In this document: positions 47,235 to 57,896 of the stretch, piece after piece
Layout of the letters: every line of letters begins with the position of its first letter
How positions within the stretch are numbered: the stretch's first letter is position 1
Source of the DNA: Yersinia aleksiciae
GTDB taxonomy: Bacteria > Pseudomonadota > Gammaproteobacteria > Enterobacterales > Enterobacteriaceae
Direction: 5' to 3'
NCBI RefSeq assembly: GCF_001047675.1
Contig: NZ_CP011975.1
Span: 1,280,073 to 1,344,072 of the forward strand
DNA: 64,000 bases
Position numbers and translations under genes: made by a program
The notes under the pieces: model-generated
Told to the model about the DNA's origin: nothing
The model's input: the letters and a program-made list of their open reading frames with translations, nothing else
The model's database searches: none

Positions 47235-47623
47235 TTAGTGTTTACGCCGATTTTTTGAGAAAAAATGAGAAATCGTCTGATATCAGGGAGTACGCCGCTT
47301 GGCTAACAGGATTGAAGAATTAGCTGTACAGCGAGAGTGACATTAACTGTAAATATGGGAAATTGATTGATTGGACGCCATAACACCGTTGCAGGATGTA
47401 ATTCCTCCCACTTATGACTCATTAATAAATGTCTCATTTTGCCACTTCCGCAGTATTTTCCCATGATTAACCCATAGAAAACAGCGGGTCACCCTATTGA
47501 GTTTTTTTCATGTTAAAAGCTACGCCCACCTAACAATCATCATGTTAACGTAAGAAATAATTTCCCCTATAAATGCTACCAATGAAACCTGGGCATCGCT
47601 GATAAGAAGGTAACAACGAAATC
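47235..47623. other. Intergenic region between exbB and metC
   Basis: About 390 bases with no ORF; it should contain the promoters of exbBD (left end) and metC (right end). I looked for tandem MetJ boxes (AGACGTCT-like) and found no convincing pair. Confidence 0.5.
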
Positions 47624-48835
47624 ATGTCTGCTAATAAACCCACCACCGAAAAGCTGGAAACACTCCTGGTCAGCGCGGGCAGGAGTAAGAAGTTCACCCA
47701 AGGCTCAGTCAATACCGTGATTCAGCGGGCTTCCTCTCTGGTTTTCGACTCGGTTAAAGCGAAAAAACATGCCACCATTAATCGGGGAAATGGCGAGCTT
47801 TTCTATGGCCGCCGCGGCACCCTAACCCATTTCTCTTTGCAGGAAGCGATGACTGAGCTGGAAGGTGGCGCAGGGTGCGTCCTTTATCCTTGCGGTGCTG
47901 CCGCCATCAGCAATGCAATTTTGTCATTTGTTTCAGCGGGCGATAATGTGCTCATGACCGGTTCGGCCTATGAACCAGCGCAAAGTTTTTGCGATAAAAT
48001 TTTGTCGCGCATGAATATCACCACCACCTATTTTGACCCAATGATTGGCGCGGGAATTGCCGCCCTGATTACCCCAGAAACCAAAGTCGTTTTCCTTGAG
48101 TCCCCCGGCTCTATCACCATGGAAATACAAGATATTCCGGCGATGGTGAAAGCGATCCGTGCTGTCGCTCCTGAGATGGTCATTATGATGGACAATACTT
48201 GGGCGGCCGGTGTGCTGTTTAAAGCATTGGATTTTGATATTGATATCTCCATCCAATCAGGGACGAAATACATTATTGGTCACTCTGATGCCATGCTGGG
48301 CATTGCGGTTGCCAACGCTCGCTGTTGGGAGCAACTGCGAGAAGACTCTTATCTGATGGGGCAAATGGTCGATGCAGACACTGCTTACCTTGCCAGCCGT
48401 GGGTTGCGCACGCTAAGTGTTCGCCTAAAACAGCATGAGAAAAACAGTATCGAGATCGCCCACTGGTTGGCTCAGCGCCCAGAAGTTGCGGCGGTCTATC
48501 ACCCCGCACTGCCTGACTGCAAAGGTCATGAATTCTACTTGCGCGACTTCACTGGCTGTAACGGCTTGTTCTCCTTTGAGCTGAAAGAGGAGTTAACGCA
48601 GCAGCAGTTGGAAGCCTATCTCGACCACTTCACTCATTTCAGTATGGCTTTCTCATGGGGTGGGTTTGAGTCCTTGATTCTGGGTTATCAGCCCAAGGAT
48701 ATCCGCGCCATTCGCCGCTATGAGGGCGAAGGAATTAAAGGCACATTATTCCGTCTGCATATTGGTCTAGAGAATGTTCAGGATTTGCAAGACGATTTGA
48801 CAGCAGGGTTTGAGCGCATTAAAACCGTGCAGTAA
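47624..48835 (+). CDS. metC: Cystathionine beta-lyase
   Basis: 403 residues. A PLP enzyme of the Cys/Met family that converts cystathionine to homocysteine, pyruvate and ammonia in methionine synthesis. The PLP lysine lies in [18 protein letters not shown]; other marks are [16 protein letters not shown] and the Tyr/Gly-rich [10 protein letters not shown]. Synteny with exbBD upstream and yghB downstream matches other enterobacteria and separates it from MetB. Confidence 0.95.
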   Translation: MSANKPTTEKLETLLVSAGRSKKFTQGSVNTVIQRASSLVFDSVKAKKHATINRGNGELFYGRRGTLTHFSLQEAMTELEGGAGCVLYPCGAAAISNAILSFVSAGDNVLMTGSAYEPAQSFCDKILSRMNITTTYFDPMIGAGIAALITPETKVVFLESPGSITMEIQDIPAMVKAIRAVAPEMVIMMDNTWAAGVLFKALDFDIDISIQSGTKYIIGHSDAMLGIAVANARCWEQLREDSYLMGQMVDADTAYLASRGLRTLSVRLKQHEKNSIEIAHWLAQRPEVAAVYHPALPDCKGHEFYLRDFTGCNGLFSFELKEELTQQQLEAYLDHFTHFSMAFSWGGFESLILGYQPKDIRAIRRYEGEGIKGTLFRLHIGLENVQDLQDDLTAGFERIKTVQ

Positions 48836-48850
48836 CGGGTTCTGAACAAC

Positions 48851-48936
48851 ATGACTTATTTTTATCGGCATAACTTGTTTTTATCGGAATGACTTGTTTT
48901 TATCGGAATGACTTGTTTTTATCGGAATGACTTGTT
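48851..48936 (+). repeat. 19-bp tandem repeat, about 4.5 copies, downstream of metC
   Basis: Units ATGACTTATTTTTATCGGC, ATAACTTGTTTTTATCGGA and two identical ATGACTTGTTTTTATCGGA, then a partial ATGACTTGTT. It starts 16 nt after the metC stop and runs into a terminator-like hairpin. There are no spacers, so it is not CRISPR. It behaves like a VNTR. Confidence 0.9.
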
Positions 48937-48972
48937 AATGCGCGGTGACAATCTCCGCGCATTAATCCTCTC
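48935..48972 (+). terminator. Terminator-like hairpin after metC
   Basis: TTAATGCGCGG and CCGCGCATTAA form a perfect 11-bp stem with a 9-nt loop, followed by TCCTCTCTT. Probably the metC terminator, displaced about 100 nt from the gene by the tandem repeat. The remaining 180 bases to yghB hold no other recognisable element. Confidence 0.7.
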
Positions 48973-49151
48973 TTACAAAAATAGTATCAACGGCATGTAT
49001 ATATCCCCGCAAAAATTCAGTTATTGAGGATAAGATCAATGTGGATCAGCGCCAATGCAGATACACTAGGTCGGTCCACACAACTATTCGTCGTTACAAA
49101 CATTCGTCGTTACAGACAATATCCTCACACGATAGGCAAACAGGAACAGAA

Positions 49152-49814
49152 ATGGATGTATTACGCGAAATCCTTCATGCCTTATGGCAGCAGGATTTTA
49201 GTAAACTTGCCGACCCGAATGTGATTTGGGTTATTTACGGCATACTCTTTACCACTCTATTTTTAGAAAACGGTCTGTTACCGGCGTCTTTCCTTCCCGG
49301 TGATAGCCTGTTGCTATTGGCGGGTGCATTAATTGCCAAGGGCGTTATGGGCTTTATGCCTACAATGATAATTTTAACCATTGCCGCCAGCCTCGGTTGT
49401 TGGCTGAGCTACCTGCAAGGGTTGTGGTTAGGCGATACCAAAGTGGTAAAAAGGTGGCTGTTACAGCTACCGATCCATTATCGTCAGCGTGCCCACACGC
49501 TATTTGTGCGCCATGGTCTGGCCGCGCTGATTATTGGTCGTTTTCTCGCCTTTGTGCGTACCTTGTTGCCCACACTGGCCGGTATTTCTGGCCTGAACAG
49601 CGCTCGTTTTCAGTTCTTTAACTGGCTCAGTGGGCTGCTTTGGGTTGGCAGTGTCGTAGGGCTGGGTTTCGCGCTTAGCCATATTCCCTTGGTTAAACAT
49701 TATGAAAACCAAGTGATGACTGCACTGATGATTTTACCCATTGTTCTGCTGCTGGTCGGTTTGATCGGCACACTGGTTCTGGTGTGGTGTAAACGTAAAA
49801 ATGTGACTGAATAG
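49152..49814 (+). CDS. yghB: DedA-family inner-membrane protein YghB
   Basis: 220 residues from ATG ([12 protein letters not shown]) with AGGA 6 nt upstream; this agrees with the E. coli YghB length (219), while the 37-codon upstream extension is polar and not membrane-like. DedA features: [24 protein letters not shown] loop, GCWLSYLQG, and [19 protein letters not shown]. DedA proteins are multi-pass membrane proteins linked to lipid flipping, membrane potential and cell division. Convergent with yqhC, 13 nt apart. Confidence 0.92.
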   Translation: MDVLREILHALWQQDFSKLADPNVIWVIYGILFTTLFLENGLLPASFLPGDSLLLLAGALIAKGVMGFMPTMIILTIAASLGCWLSYLQGLWLGDTKVVKRWLLQLPIHYRQRAHTLFVRHGLAALIIGRFLAFVRTLLPTLAGISGLNSARFQFFNWLSGLLWVGSVVGLGFALSHIPLVKHYENQVMTALMILPIVLLLVGLIGTLVLVWCKRKNVTE

Positions 49815-49827
49815 GCAAGCAGTCACA

Positions 49828-50721
49828 TCAGCTCGCCCGCAGTTTGGCAACCTCTTCGCTAGGGGTATGGCCGAAATAGCGCTTAAATTCACGGCTGAAC
49901 TGTGAAGCGCTCTCATATCCCACTTTGTTCGCGGCGGTACTGGCCTTTAGGCCGTCGTGCAACATCATCATCCGTGCCCGATGCAGCCGGTAAGATTTCA
50001 GGTATTGCAGCGGAGAGGTGTTGGTCACTGCTTTAAAGTTGTGATGAAACGCCGAAACACTCATGTTCACATCGGCCGCCAACTGCTCGACATTCAGGTT
50101 ATCGGCAAACTGATGCTCAATCCGCCGAAGTGTTTTGGTGATCTGATTGAAGTGCCCATGGCGATTGACCAACGCCTGCAATGCTCCACCACACTGACCG
50201 CAGAGCACATAGTAGAGGATTTCACGCACAATTTGTGGGCCTAGTACTCTGGCATCGCGGGGTTTGGACATCACATCCAGCAACCGCTCGGTGGCACACA
50301 GCATCTCATCCGTCAGCATAGACGAATTAACACCCGAAGTATTACCGAAGGGTTTATCCAGCTCATCATCACCGATATCAATAAGCAAATCCTGTAGCAT
50401 CTGGCTATCGATATGAATCGAAATCCCTGCCAGCGGTGTCTCTGGGCTGGCGAAGGTTTCACATTCAAACGGCAGTGGCACCGTTAGAATCAGGTAGTTT
50501 TTTGGGTCGTAGCGAAATACCTTACTGCCCAAATAACCGACTTTATGCCCCTGAAATATAATCACCACACTGGGGGTGTACATTACCGGTGTTCGTGGCT
50601 GATGAACGGTGGAGTACAGAATTTTCACCCGTGGCACGGCTGACGGGGTTAAACCATTGCCCTGAGCCAGATGGGTAATCTTTTTAGCCATCTGTGCCTG
50701 AATATCATTCACCTCAACCAT
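49828..50721 (-). CDS. yqhC: AraC-family regulator YqhC
   Basis: 297 residues. An N-terminal cupin-like sensor domain ([17 protein letters not shown]) and two C-terminal HTH motifs ([40 protein letters not shown]). In E. coli YqhC senses reactive aldehydes and activates yqhD and dkgA, which lie in the same order here. Its gene is divergent from yqhD across about 200 bp. Confidence 0.93.
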   Translation of the reverse strand: MVEVNDIQAQMAKKITHLAQGNGLTPSAVPRVKILYSTVHQPRTPVMYTPSVVIIFQGHKVGYLGSKVFRYDPKNYLILTVPLPFECETFASPETPLAGISIHIDSQMLQDLLIDIGDDELDKPFGNTSGVNSSMLTDEMLCATERLLDVMSKPRDARVLGPQIVREILYYVLCGQCGGALQALVNRHGHFNQITKTLRRIEHQFADNLNVEQLAADVNMSVSAFHHNFKAVTNTSPLQYLKSYRLHRARMMMLHDGLKASTAANKVGYESASQFSREFKRYFGHTPSEEVAKLRAS

Positions 50722-50917
50722 TGTGTTCTCACCTGCTTCTGTTATCTGGGGTAATCTATCATCGGAAACTATCTGACATAAATTGTGCTGTATTTATCGA
50801 GTTTTCTACAGCGCTTTGGAGAAATAGGCAAGAGCAAGGCAGGAATGTGCATTGAGATATGGCGCTAAGTTGCCGACAATGGCTGACAATAAAATCGACA
50901 ACGTTGGAAGATAAATA
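50722..50917. promoter_or_regulatory. yqhC-yqhD divergent promoter region
   Basis: The 196-bp gap between divergent genes should carry the YqhC operator by analogy with E. coli. I did not identify a specific binding site. GGAAGATAA gives a good ribosome site for yqhD. Confidence 0.5.
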
Positions 50918-52075
50918 ATGCAAAACTTCACTCTCCACACCCCGACTAAAGTGCTGTTCGGTACTGGCCAGATAGCGCAACTGAGTAAAGAGATTCCTGC
51001 TGATGCCCGCATTTTAATTACCTACGGTGGCGGCAGTATTAAGCAAAATGGCGTGTTGGACCAAGTCCATGACGCACTGAAAGGCTTTGATTTCCTAGAG
51101 TTTGGCGGGATTGAACCTAACCCAACCTATGAAACCCTGATGAAAGCCGTCGAACTGATTCGGGTAGAAAAAATCAACTTCCTGCTGGCGGTGGGCGGTG
51201 GTTCGGTATTGGATGGCACCAAGTTCATTGCTGCCGCCGTTAACTATCCACAAGATCCATGGCACATTCTGGAAACCACAGGTAGTGATATCACTGAAGC
51301 ATTGCCAATGGGCTCAGTGCTAACCTTGCCTGCTACCGGTTCTGAAACCAACAGTGGCGCGGTAATCAGCCGTCGCAGTACTGGCGATAAGCAACACTTC
51401 TTCTCACCTCATGTCCAACCGCTGTTTGCTGTGCTGGACCCGGTTGTGACTTACAGTCTGCCGCCACGTCAGGTTGCCAATGGTGTTGTCGATGCCTTTG
51501 TGCATACCATCGAGCAATACCTGACTTACCCGGTGGATGCAAAAGTGCAAGATCGCTTCGCAGAAGGGCTGCTGTTAACCCTGATTGAAGATGGTCCGAA
51601 AGCATTGACCGACCCAGAAAATTACGACGTGCGCGCCAATATTATGTGGAGCGCCACTATGGCATTAAATGGCCTGATTGGGGCGGGTGTACCGCAAGAC
51701 TGGGCAACGCATATGCTGGGCCACGAATTAACCGCACGCCATGGTCTTGACCATGCACAAACCCTGGCGGTGGTACTGCCTGCACTGCTGGTTGCCAAGA
51801 AAGAACAAAAACGCGCCAAACTGCTGCAATATGCTGAGCGTGTCTGGGGCCTGCGTGAAGGGAGTGAAGAACAACGCATCGATGCAGCCATTGAAGCAAC
51901 CCGTCATTTCTTTGAAAGCATGGGTGTCGCGACACGTCTGTCCGCCTACAAACTCGATGGCAGTTCGATTCCCGATTTAATCAAAAAGTTGGAAGAGCAC
52001 GGCATGACCCAACTTGGCGAACACGGTGATATCACATTAACCGAGAGTAAACGTATCTACGAAGCTGCGGTCTAA
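50918..52075 (+). CDS. yqhD: NADPH-dependent aldehyde/alcohol dehydrogenase YqhD
   Basis: 385 residues of the iron/zinc-dependent alcohol dehydrogenase family. The nucleotide site contains VGGGSVLDGTKF; the metal ligands are expected in VVDAFVHTIEQYL and the His-rich ATHMLGHELTARHGLDHAQT. It reduces short-chain and lipid-derived aldehydes and protects against them. Controlled by the neighbouring YqhC. Confidence 0.95.
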   Translation: MQNFTLHTPTKVLFGTGQIAQLSKEIPADARILITYGGGSIKQNGVLDQVHDALKGFDFLEFGGIEPNPTYETLMKAVELIRVEKINFLLAVGGGSVLDGTKFIAAAVNYPQDPWHILETTGSDITEALPMGSVLTLPATGSETNSGAVISRRSTGDKQHFFSPHVQPLFAVLDPVVTYSLPPRQVANGVVDAFVHTIEQYLTYPVDAKVQDRFAEGLLLTLIEDGPKALTDPENYDVRANIMWSATMALNGLIGAGVPQDWATHMLGHELTARHGLDHAQTLAVVLPALLVAKKEQKRAKLLQYAERVWGLREGSEEQRIDAAIEATRHFFESMGVATRLSAYKLDGSSIPDLIKKLEEHGMTQLGEHGDITLTESKRIYEAAV

Positions 52076-52406
52076 CAATAAGATGTAACAGGATCAGCGA
52101 TAGCAGATTCTCTCATGGCTGAGGGCATTATCCTGATGGTGTGCCTTCAGTCAGCCGATGATTCATCATTTTCACCTATCATGGTGGGCGTTATATTTAT
52201 TTACTGCTAGGCTTTGGGTTATTGCCACACATTACGCTCCCCCTATCCAGTAGCAGGTCAGCGCCAACGATAGAACTGTTCACATTTGATGATTTCCCAC
52301 ACGCGATAAAATACCAGCCAAGCTAATAAATATAATGATCACGACTAAACTTACACTATCGGTCACAGGGCTGGAACAGCTCAGTTTGTAAGCTAAGGAG
52401 ATAAAC
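52076..52406. other. Intergenic region between yqhD and dkgA
   Basis: 330 bases without an ORF. A weak hairpin (CTGAGGGCA / TGCCTTCAG, about 52119-52150) may end yqhD. The size of the gap suggests that dkgA has its own promoter; TTGATG and GATAAAAT near 52285-52313 are only a loose match to -35/-10. Confidence 0.4.
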
Positions 52407-53240
52407 ATGGCGACGCAACCCATTATCAAATTGCACGATGGAAACCTGATGCCACAGCTTGGCCTCGGCGTTTGGCGGGCAAGCATTGAAGAGACGCAAC
52501 GCGCTGTCAGTAAGGCGTTAGAGGTGGGCTATCGGTCAGTCGATACCGCAGCAATTTATAAAAATGAAGAAGGTGTCGGCAAGGCGCTAAAAACGGCAGG
52601 CGTCGCCCGCGATGAGCTATTTATCACCACCAAACTGTGGAATGACAGCCAGCTCAATCCGAAGCAGGGGTTGGAGGAGAGCCTGGAGAAACTCCAGCTC
52701 GATTATGTGGACCTCTATTTGATTCATTGGCCCGTTCCTGCGCAGGATCATTATGTCCGTGCTTGGCGTGAGCTGATTACATTGAAAGAGCAAGGTTTGG
52801 TCCGCAGTATTGGCGTCTGTAACTTCCACATCCCTCATCTACAGCGGCTGATTGATGAAACCGGTGTTGCCCCGACCCTCAATCAGATTGAACTGCATCC
52901 ACTGCTACAGCAGCGCCAGCTACATGCCTGGAATGCCACCCATCATATTGCGACCGAATCCTGGAGCCCCTTGGCACAAGGTGGCGAAGGTGTTTTCGAT
53001 CAAACTGTTATCCGCCAGCTTGCGCAAAAATACAACAAAACACCCGCACAGGTCGTGATCCGTTGGCACCTTGATTGCGGGCTGATTGTTATCCCAAAAT
53101 CGGTAACACCAACGCGTATCAAAGAGAATTTTGAGGTGTTTGATTTTAAGCTGCACAAAGATGAATTGACGGCAATTTCAAAGCTGGACAGTGGTAAACG
53201 ATTAGGGCCAGACCCGGATGCTTTCGGGTCTGACAGCTGA
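52407..53240 (+). CDS. dkgA: 2,5-diketo-D-gluconate / methylglyoxal reductase DkgA
   Basis: 277-residue aldo-keto reductase. The tetrad is visible: Asp and Tyr in DTAAIYKNEEGVG, Lys in ITTKLWNDS and His in LIHWPVP. The NADPH-binding tail IPKSVTPTRIKENFEVF is also present. It detoxifies methylglyoxal and belongs with yqhD in the YqhC regulon. AAGGAG lies at a good distance before the ATG. Convergent with ygiQ (21 nt). Confidence 0.94.
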   Translation: MATQPIIKLHDGNLMPQLGLGVWRASIEETQRAVSKALEVGYRSVDTAAIYKNEEGVGKALKTAGVARDELFITTKLWNDSQLNPKQGLEESLEKLQLDYVDLYLIHWPVPAQDHYVRAWRELITLKEQGLVRSIGVCNFHIPHLQRLIDETGVAPTLNQIELHPLLQQRQLHAWNATHHIATESWSPLAQGGEGVFDQTVIRQLAQKYNKTPAQVVIRWHLDCGLIVIPKSVTPTRIKENFEVFDFKLHKDELTAISKLDSGKRLGPDPDAFGSDS

Positions 53241-53261
53241 TTTCAGCCAGACTTTTTCAGC

Positions 53262-55535
53262 TTAATGGGGCTTGCCTTTACCTTTGCTCATGCCCGAAGG
53301 CTTATTCACCGGCGCTCTGTTTGCGCCGGTTTTGCTGCCTGATGATGACTTAGACGCAGACGTGCTATTGGCGGATTGCGGTTTCTTGTCCGCAGGTACA
53401 GCCTGAGTTCGGCTACCCGGCTGGCGCTGACGGGTGATTGAAGTGTGCTTGGTCAAGGCTGGCGTATGATGGCGCAATGCACGACGTGCTACACGCTGCT
53501 CTTCTATTGTCGGTGCCGGAACCAAACATTCACGACGGCTACCAATCAGATGCTGTAACCCCATATCGGCTAATGCGTCGCGAATCATCGGCCAGTTAGC
53601 CGGATCATGATAGCGTAGCAATGCTTTATGCAGCCGCCGCTGACGATCGCCTTTCGGCACCACCACATCCTCACTTTTATAATCGACTTTCGACAGCGGA
53701 TTCTTACCGGTGTAATACATAGTGGTGGAGTTCGCCAACGGCGAGGGATAGAAGTTCTGCACCTGATCCAAACGGAAGCGGTTTTTCTTCAGCCACAACG
53801 CCAGATTGACCATATCCTTATCCTCAGTCCCTGGATGAGCAGAGATGAAATAAGGGATCAAATACTGCTCTTTACCCGCTTGCTTAGAGTAGGTATCAAA
53901 TAGCTCTTTGAAGCGCTGATAGCTACCCATTCCCGGTTTCATCATTTTGGAAAGTGGCCCTTCCTCAGTGTGTTCCGGGGCAATTTTCAAGTAGCCGCCC
54001 ACATGGTGGCTGGCTAATTCTTTGATATAACGCGGATCTTCGACCGCCAGATCGTAACGCACTCCAGAGGCGATCAAGATCTTTTTAATCCCCTTCAAAT
54101 CACGCGCCCGACGGTACAGAGAGATGGTCGGCTCATGGTTGGTATCCATGTGCTGGCAGATTTCAGGATAGACGCAAGACGCACGGCGGCATGTTTGCTC
54201 AGCGCGCGGTGATTGGCAGCGCAGCATGTACATATTCGCTGTTGGGCCACCAAGATCGGAAATAATGCCGGTAAAGCCGGGGACTTTGTCGCGAATCTCT
54301 TCGATTTCACGAATAATGGAATCTTCTGAACGGCTCTGAATGATGCGCCCTTCATGCTCGGTGATAGAGCAGAATGAACAGCCGCCGTAGCAACCGCGCA
54401 TGATATTGATCGAGAAGCGAATCATGTCATAGGCTGGGATCGGCGATTTACCATAAACGGGGTGCGGCACGCGCTGGTAAGGTAGCGCAAAAACGCTGTC
54501 CATCTCTTCCGTGCTGAGCGGAATCGCTGGCGGGTTAATCCAGATGTAGCGGTCGCCATGTTTCTGCATCAAAGCCCGCGCACAGCCGGGGTTGGTTTCA
54601 TGATGCAAAATCCGCGAGGTGTGGGCATATAACACTTTGTCTGCCTTCACTTTTTCGTAAGAAGGCAGCAAGACATAGGTTTTTTCCCATGGCTTGGGTT
54701 TCGCTGCACGCACCGTAATAGGTTTAGCTTCGGGTTCAGGGATATCATTGGTCGCACAAGGCAGATCTTCGCCATAAGGATTAGGGATGGCTTCAATGCG
54801 CCCAGGGCTATCCAGACGGGTAGAATCCACCCCACTCCAGCCCGGTAACGCCGTTTTTCGCATCACTACCGTATTACGCACATCCTGAATATCGGCAATT
54901 TTCTCCCCCGCCGCCAGACGATGTGCAACTTCAACCAGTGGCCGCTCGCCATTGCCGTAGACCAACATATCCGCTTTAGCATCCACGATAACCGAACGGC
55001 GTACCGTATCTGACCAATAGTCGTAGTGAGCAATACGCCGTAGGCTGGCCTCGATACCGCCGAGTAATACCGGCACATGGCTGTATGCCTCTTTGCAGCG
55101 CTGGCTATACACCAACGTAGCGCGATCGGGCCGCTTACCGCTTTGGTTATCGGGGGTATAGGCATCGTCGTGACGCAATTTCCGGTCAGCGGTATAGCGG
55201 TTGATCATCGAGTCCATATTCCCGGCAGTCACACCGAAAAACAGATTCGGCTCGCCAAGGCGCATAAAGTCGTCTTTATTGGTCCAATCCGGCTGAGCAA
55301 TAATCCCTACGCGGAAGCCCTGGGCTTCCAACATGCGGCCAATGATCGCCATACCAAAGCTTGGATGGTCAACATAGGCATCGCCAGTGATGACAATGAT
55401 ATCGCAGCTGTCCCAGCCCAATATGTCCATCTCCTCCCGTGACATCGGCAAGAATGGCGCAGTGCCATAGCATTCAGCCCAATATGGCTGATAGGAAAAC
55501 AGGTCACGCTCTGGTTGGATCAAGCTGGTACTCAT
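53262..55535 (-). CDS. ygiQ: Radical SAM protein YgiQ
   Basis: 757 residues of the YgiQ/UPF0313 family. The radical-SAM cluster motif CYGGCSFC (CxxxCxxC) lies near residue 380, after an N-terminal B12-binding-like domain ([21 protein letters not shown]). The C-terminus is a Lys/Ser/Pro-rich disordered tail. The reaction catalysed is not established. A single minus-strand gene next to the repeat element upstream. Confidence 0.93.
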   Translation of the reverse strand: MSTSLIQPERDLFSYQPYWAECYGTAPFLPMSREEMDILGWDSCDIIVITGDAYVDHPSFGMAIIGRMLEAQGFRVGIIAQPDWTNKDDFMRLGEPNLFFGVTAGNMDSMINRYTADRKLRHDDAYTPDNQSGKRPDRATLVYSQRCKEAYSHVPVLLGGIEASLRRIAHYDYWSDTVRRSVIVDAKADMLVYGNGERPLVEVAHRLAAGEKIADIQDVRNTVVMRKTALPGWSGVDSTRLDSPGRIEAIPNPYGEDLPCATNDIPEPEAKPITVRAAKPKPWEKTYVLLPSYEKVKADKVLYAHTSRILHHETNPGCARALMQKHGDRYIWINPPAIPLSTEEMDSVFALPYQRVPHPVYGKSPIPAYDMIRFSINIMRGCYGGCSFCSITEHEGRIIQSRSEDSIIREIEEIRDKVPGFTGIISDLGGPTANMYMLRCQSPRAEQTCRRASCVYPEICQHMDTNHEPTISLYRRARDLKGIKKILIASGVRYDLAVEDPRYIKELASHHVGGYLKIAPEHTEEGPLSKMMKPGMGSYQRFKELFDTYSKQAGKEQYLIPYFISAHPGTEDKDMVNLALWLKKNRFRLDQVQNFYPSPLANSTTMYYTGKNPLSKVDYKSEDVVVPKGDRQRRLHKALLRYHDPANWPMIRDALADMGLQHLIGSRRECLVPAPTIEEQRVARRALRHHTPALTKHTSITRQRQPGSRTQAVPADKKPQSANSTSASKSSSGSKTGANRAPVNKPSGMSKGKGKPH

Positions 55536-55674
55536 GGCAACACTCTTTGAATTGGGGAAAGTGGAGGTGGTTCGGGTTAAGAAATCATCACCGGGCGGCG
55601 ATTATACGCATTTATCCATGAGAAGAGGAAGGATATTGGTGGTTTTAGGGATTAAGTTGAGTTGATGATGGGTT

Positions 55675-55759
55675 CGGTTGACATGAGATCGGCGCTCACT
55701 TGACCTCTGGATCGGATCTGGTTTCGGTTGATGTTCGTTCGGTGATCACTTTACCTCCG
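55675..55759. repeat. Two imperfect 36-bp direct units at the left edge of the intergenic element
   Basis: CGGTTGACATGAGATCGGCG... (55675-55710) and CGGTTGATGTTCGTTCGGTG... (55725-55759) agree at about two thirds of positions, including TCACTT.ACCTC. They are 50 bp apart; the second overlaps the left terminal inverted repeat. Confidence 0.6.
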
Positions 55760-56025
55760 TTGCCTCAACCGAGTCGGGCCGCAGGGCGGCGGCCCAACAC
55801 CCGCGCCTTGCACGAAATAGTGTGGCTGCGCTATCCCCTCCTACAGCTTGCCAGCTTATCGAATCGGTGCTGACTCGCTCCCAGCTCGACAGCCACTTTC
55901 GCGGGATATTCGGCCTGCAGTCTTTGTCGGCAATTTTTCTGATTGCGCTCAAGGCCACAAGCCATGGCTTTGATTTTCATGTTTGAAAGCACATTTGAGC
56001 TGCTGAGTGAAGAGAGAAGGCAAGG

Positions 56026-56048
56026 AAAACGGGCAGGACGCCCGTTTT
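56026..56048. repeat. Perfect hairpin inside the element
   Basis: AAAACGGGC and GCCCGTTTT form a 9-bp stem with the 5-nt loop AGGAC. On the plus strand the stem ends in TTTT, so it could act as a terminator. Confidence 0.75.
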
Positions 56049-56215
56049 AGGCGTCATGAGCAGGGACGCGACAACACTGCGAAGCAGTTTTGAACAACGC
56101 TGCGTTGGCCCGAAGGGTAGCCTCGAAGAGGCAATAATAAAGCCGTCCGTCAGCCGAAACGATGAGTGAGGGTATCCACGCAGTGGACAAGCGATACGTG
56201 CGCTAGCCTAGGGTT

Positions 56216-56245
56216 CCAATGGGTCACGCGCTTGTGACCCATTGG
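56216..56245. repeat. Perfect 12-bp hairpin near the right end of the element
   Basis: CCAATGGGTCAC and GTGACCCATTGG enclose a 6-nt loop (GCGCTT), immediately inside the right inverted repeat. Confidence 0.8.
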
Positions 56246-56336
56246 CGGTTGGGGCATCAGAGGTAAGTTGAGCCGTAAAGCTTTAACAACTGAACCGGAT
56301 CACCAATCCACAACAAAAACCAGATCCGATCAGCAC

Positions 56337-57764
56337 CTAGCCAACTGTTGGGGCCGCCACCGTCACCAACTGCCCTGCCGACCCGCGATCCGCCATTTCT
56401 AACGTTTGGCTGTGGAACAAGAACGGGAAGTGCTCCGAGGAAACTTGGTTGAAATAGACCAGCAACTCCACATCACCATCAACCCAAACGGTATCCTTCC
56501 AACCGCGATCCTCGGCCATCGCCGGAGCGCCATTGACACTCTTCACCAGGAAAGAGACGCCTTGAATATGAAATGCTTGCGGCATATCTGCATGTAACAT
56601 CCAACGCTCCCAAGTGCCTTGCTGCGCCTGAGCATCCACCCGGCCCATATCCCAAATTGCACCATTGATTCCTGGCAGATCATCCCCCAAACGAAACTCA
56701 CGGGAACGGATCACATTGCCATCCAGAATTTGATCCGCCAGCAAACGCATTGGCAGATTATCGGTGACTAACGGCAGCAAACCAGTGGGCTTTAAGGTCA
56801 GAACCAATGTGGAAATCAAAATACTTGATGGCTCGAATAAGCCACGTAGACGATCCATAATCCCGGCAGAATCCCCCGCCGTGATAGAGACTTCACTGCC
56901 CTGCGACATATCAATGACCACTTCACGCCGTTCACCGGGGGCGAGCGAAAGTTGCTGTACCGCCACAGGTGCGGGCAGGAACCCCTGGTCACTGGCGACA
57001 ACATGCAGCGGGCGACCATCACTCAGCTGCAAGGTATAGCGACGAGAGTTAGAGGCGTTAAGTAAACGTAACCGCACCCAACCACGGGAAACTTCAACAA
57101 ACGGACTTTGCACCCCGTTAACCAGCAGTGTATCACCGACAAAACCACCCTTTGCCGGTGGGTCATATTCCGGTACGCCAAAGTTATCCAGCCGCTTATC
57201 CTGAATAATGATCGGGAAATCATCAACGCCGTAATGGCTCGGCAAAGGCATTGCTTTGCTGATTTCATCTTCCACCAGCCACATGCCGGCCAACCCGTTA
57301 TACACGTGTGGTGCCATGCGATTAGGAGTATTAGCATGATACCAACAGGTCGCCGCTGCTTGGCGTACTGGCAATACCGGAGACCAATCAGCACCAGGCG
57401 AAATCATGCGTGCCGCGCCCCCCATCAATGTCCCCGGAACTTGCAAGCCGCTGATCGTCATGGATACCGGTTCAGTTAAACGGTTGCTGTAGATGAGCTT
57501 AACGTCATCGCCGCTGAAGACCCTGACTGTCGGCCCCAGGTACATACCGTTAACCCCCCAAACTGCGGCTTTCTGACCACCACTGAATGCCCAGTGCGCC
57601 CGCTGTAAGGTCAAAAACAGCGGTTGGCCGCGACGGGACTCCAGTAAGGGTGGAACAGGTAGCGTGGGTTGTTGGGTACTATTAGCCTGTGCCCTCAATG
57701 GCAACGAACCAGCACCTAGCGCTAAGCCCGTAGCCTGAATGAACTGGCGACGACTGAGTGACAT
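56337..57764 (-). CDS. sufI: Cell-division protein SufI (FtsP), Tat-exported
   Basis: 475 residues from the ATG with GGAGAAGAT just upstream; the frame opens 28 codons earlier without support. A twin-arginine signal (SLSRRQFIQATGLALGAG) precedes a three-domain multicopper-oxidase fold (AFSGGQKAAVWGVNGMYLGP, WYHANTPNRMAPHVYNGLAG). Most copper ligands are absent, as in E. coli SufI, which stabilises the divisome under stress rather than oxidising substrates. Follows plsC on the minus strand after a 264-bp gap. Confidence 0.93.
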   Translation of the reverse strand: MSLSRRQFIQATGLALGAGSLPLRAQANSTQQPTLPVPPLLESRRGQPLFLTLQRAHWAFSGGQKAAVWGVNGMYLGPTVRVFSGDDVKLIYSNRLTEPVSMTISGLQVPGTLMGGAARMISPGADWSPVLPVRQAAATCWYHANTPNRMAPHVYNGLAGMWLVEDEISKAMPLPSHYGVDDFPIIIQDKRLDNFGVPEYDPPAKGGFVGDTLLVNGVQSPFVEVSRGWVRLRLLNASNSRRYTLQLSDGRPLHVVASDQGFLPAPVAVQQLSLAPGERREVVIDMSQGSEVSITAGDSAGIMDRLRGLFEPSSILISTLVLTLKPTGLLPLVTDNLPMRLLADQILDGNVIRSREFRLGDDLPGINGAIWDMGRVDAQAQQGTWERWMLHADMPQAFHIQGVSFLVKSVNGAPAMAEDRGWKDTVWVDGDVELLVYFNQVSSEHFPFLFHSQTLEMADRGSAGQLVTVAAPTVG

Positions 57765-57896
57765 ATCTTCTCCGTGAAAACCACAATCAAATCTACTGCA
57801 AAATTTTGCCTGACTGCGAATAACGCTGAAGGACGGCAAAACGCTCACGACCAGAGTCGTTTAAATGAAAATCCAAAACTTAAATTCAGCTACAAT

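Larger units (their letters stand above)
55710..56331. mobile_element. MITE-like non-coding element with imperfect terminal inverted repeats between ygiQ and sufI
   Basis: The left end GATCGGATCTGGTTT (55710-55724) is exactly inverted at the right end (56317-56331). Further in, ACTTTACCTCCGTTGCCTCA (55748-55767) matches the inverse of the right side (56246-56268) with a few changes, so the inverted ends extend over about 60-85 bp. The interior is GC-rich, has no credible ORF, and holds two perfect hairpins. The right end stops 5 bp from the sufI stop codon. No target-site duplication is visible. This looks like a miniature transposable or structured intergenic repeat; its family is not known to me. 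Confidence 0.65.

Noticed and set aside
47235..47623. MetJ boxes upstream of metC
   Set aside because: No adjacent pair of AGACGTCT-like octamers could be seen by eye; a matrix search would be needed.
48851..48936. CRISPR array
   Set aside because: Units are directly adjacent with no spacers and there are no cas genes in the window; the same holds for the 16-bp array at 57897-57976.
55746..55958. 70-codon minus-strand ORF inside the intergenic element
   Set aside because: Lies across the left inverted repeat, has no start signal and no recognisable protein features.
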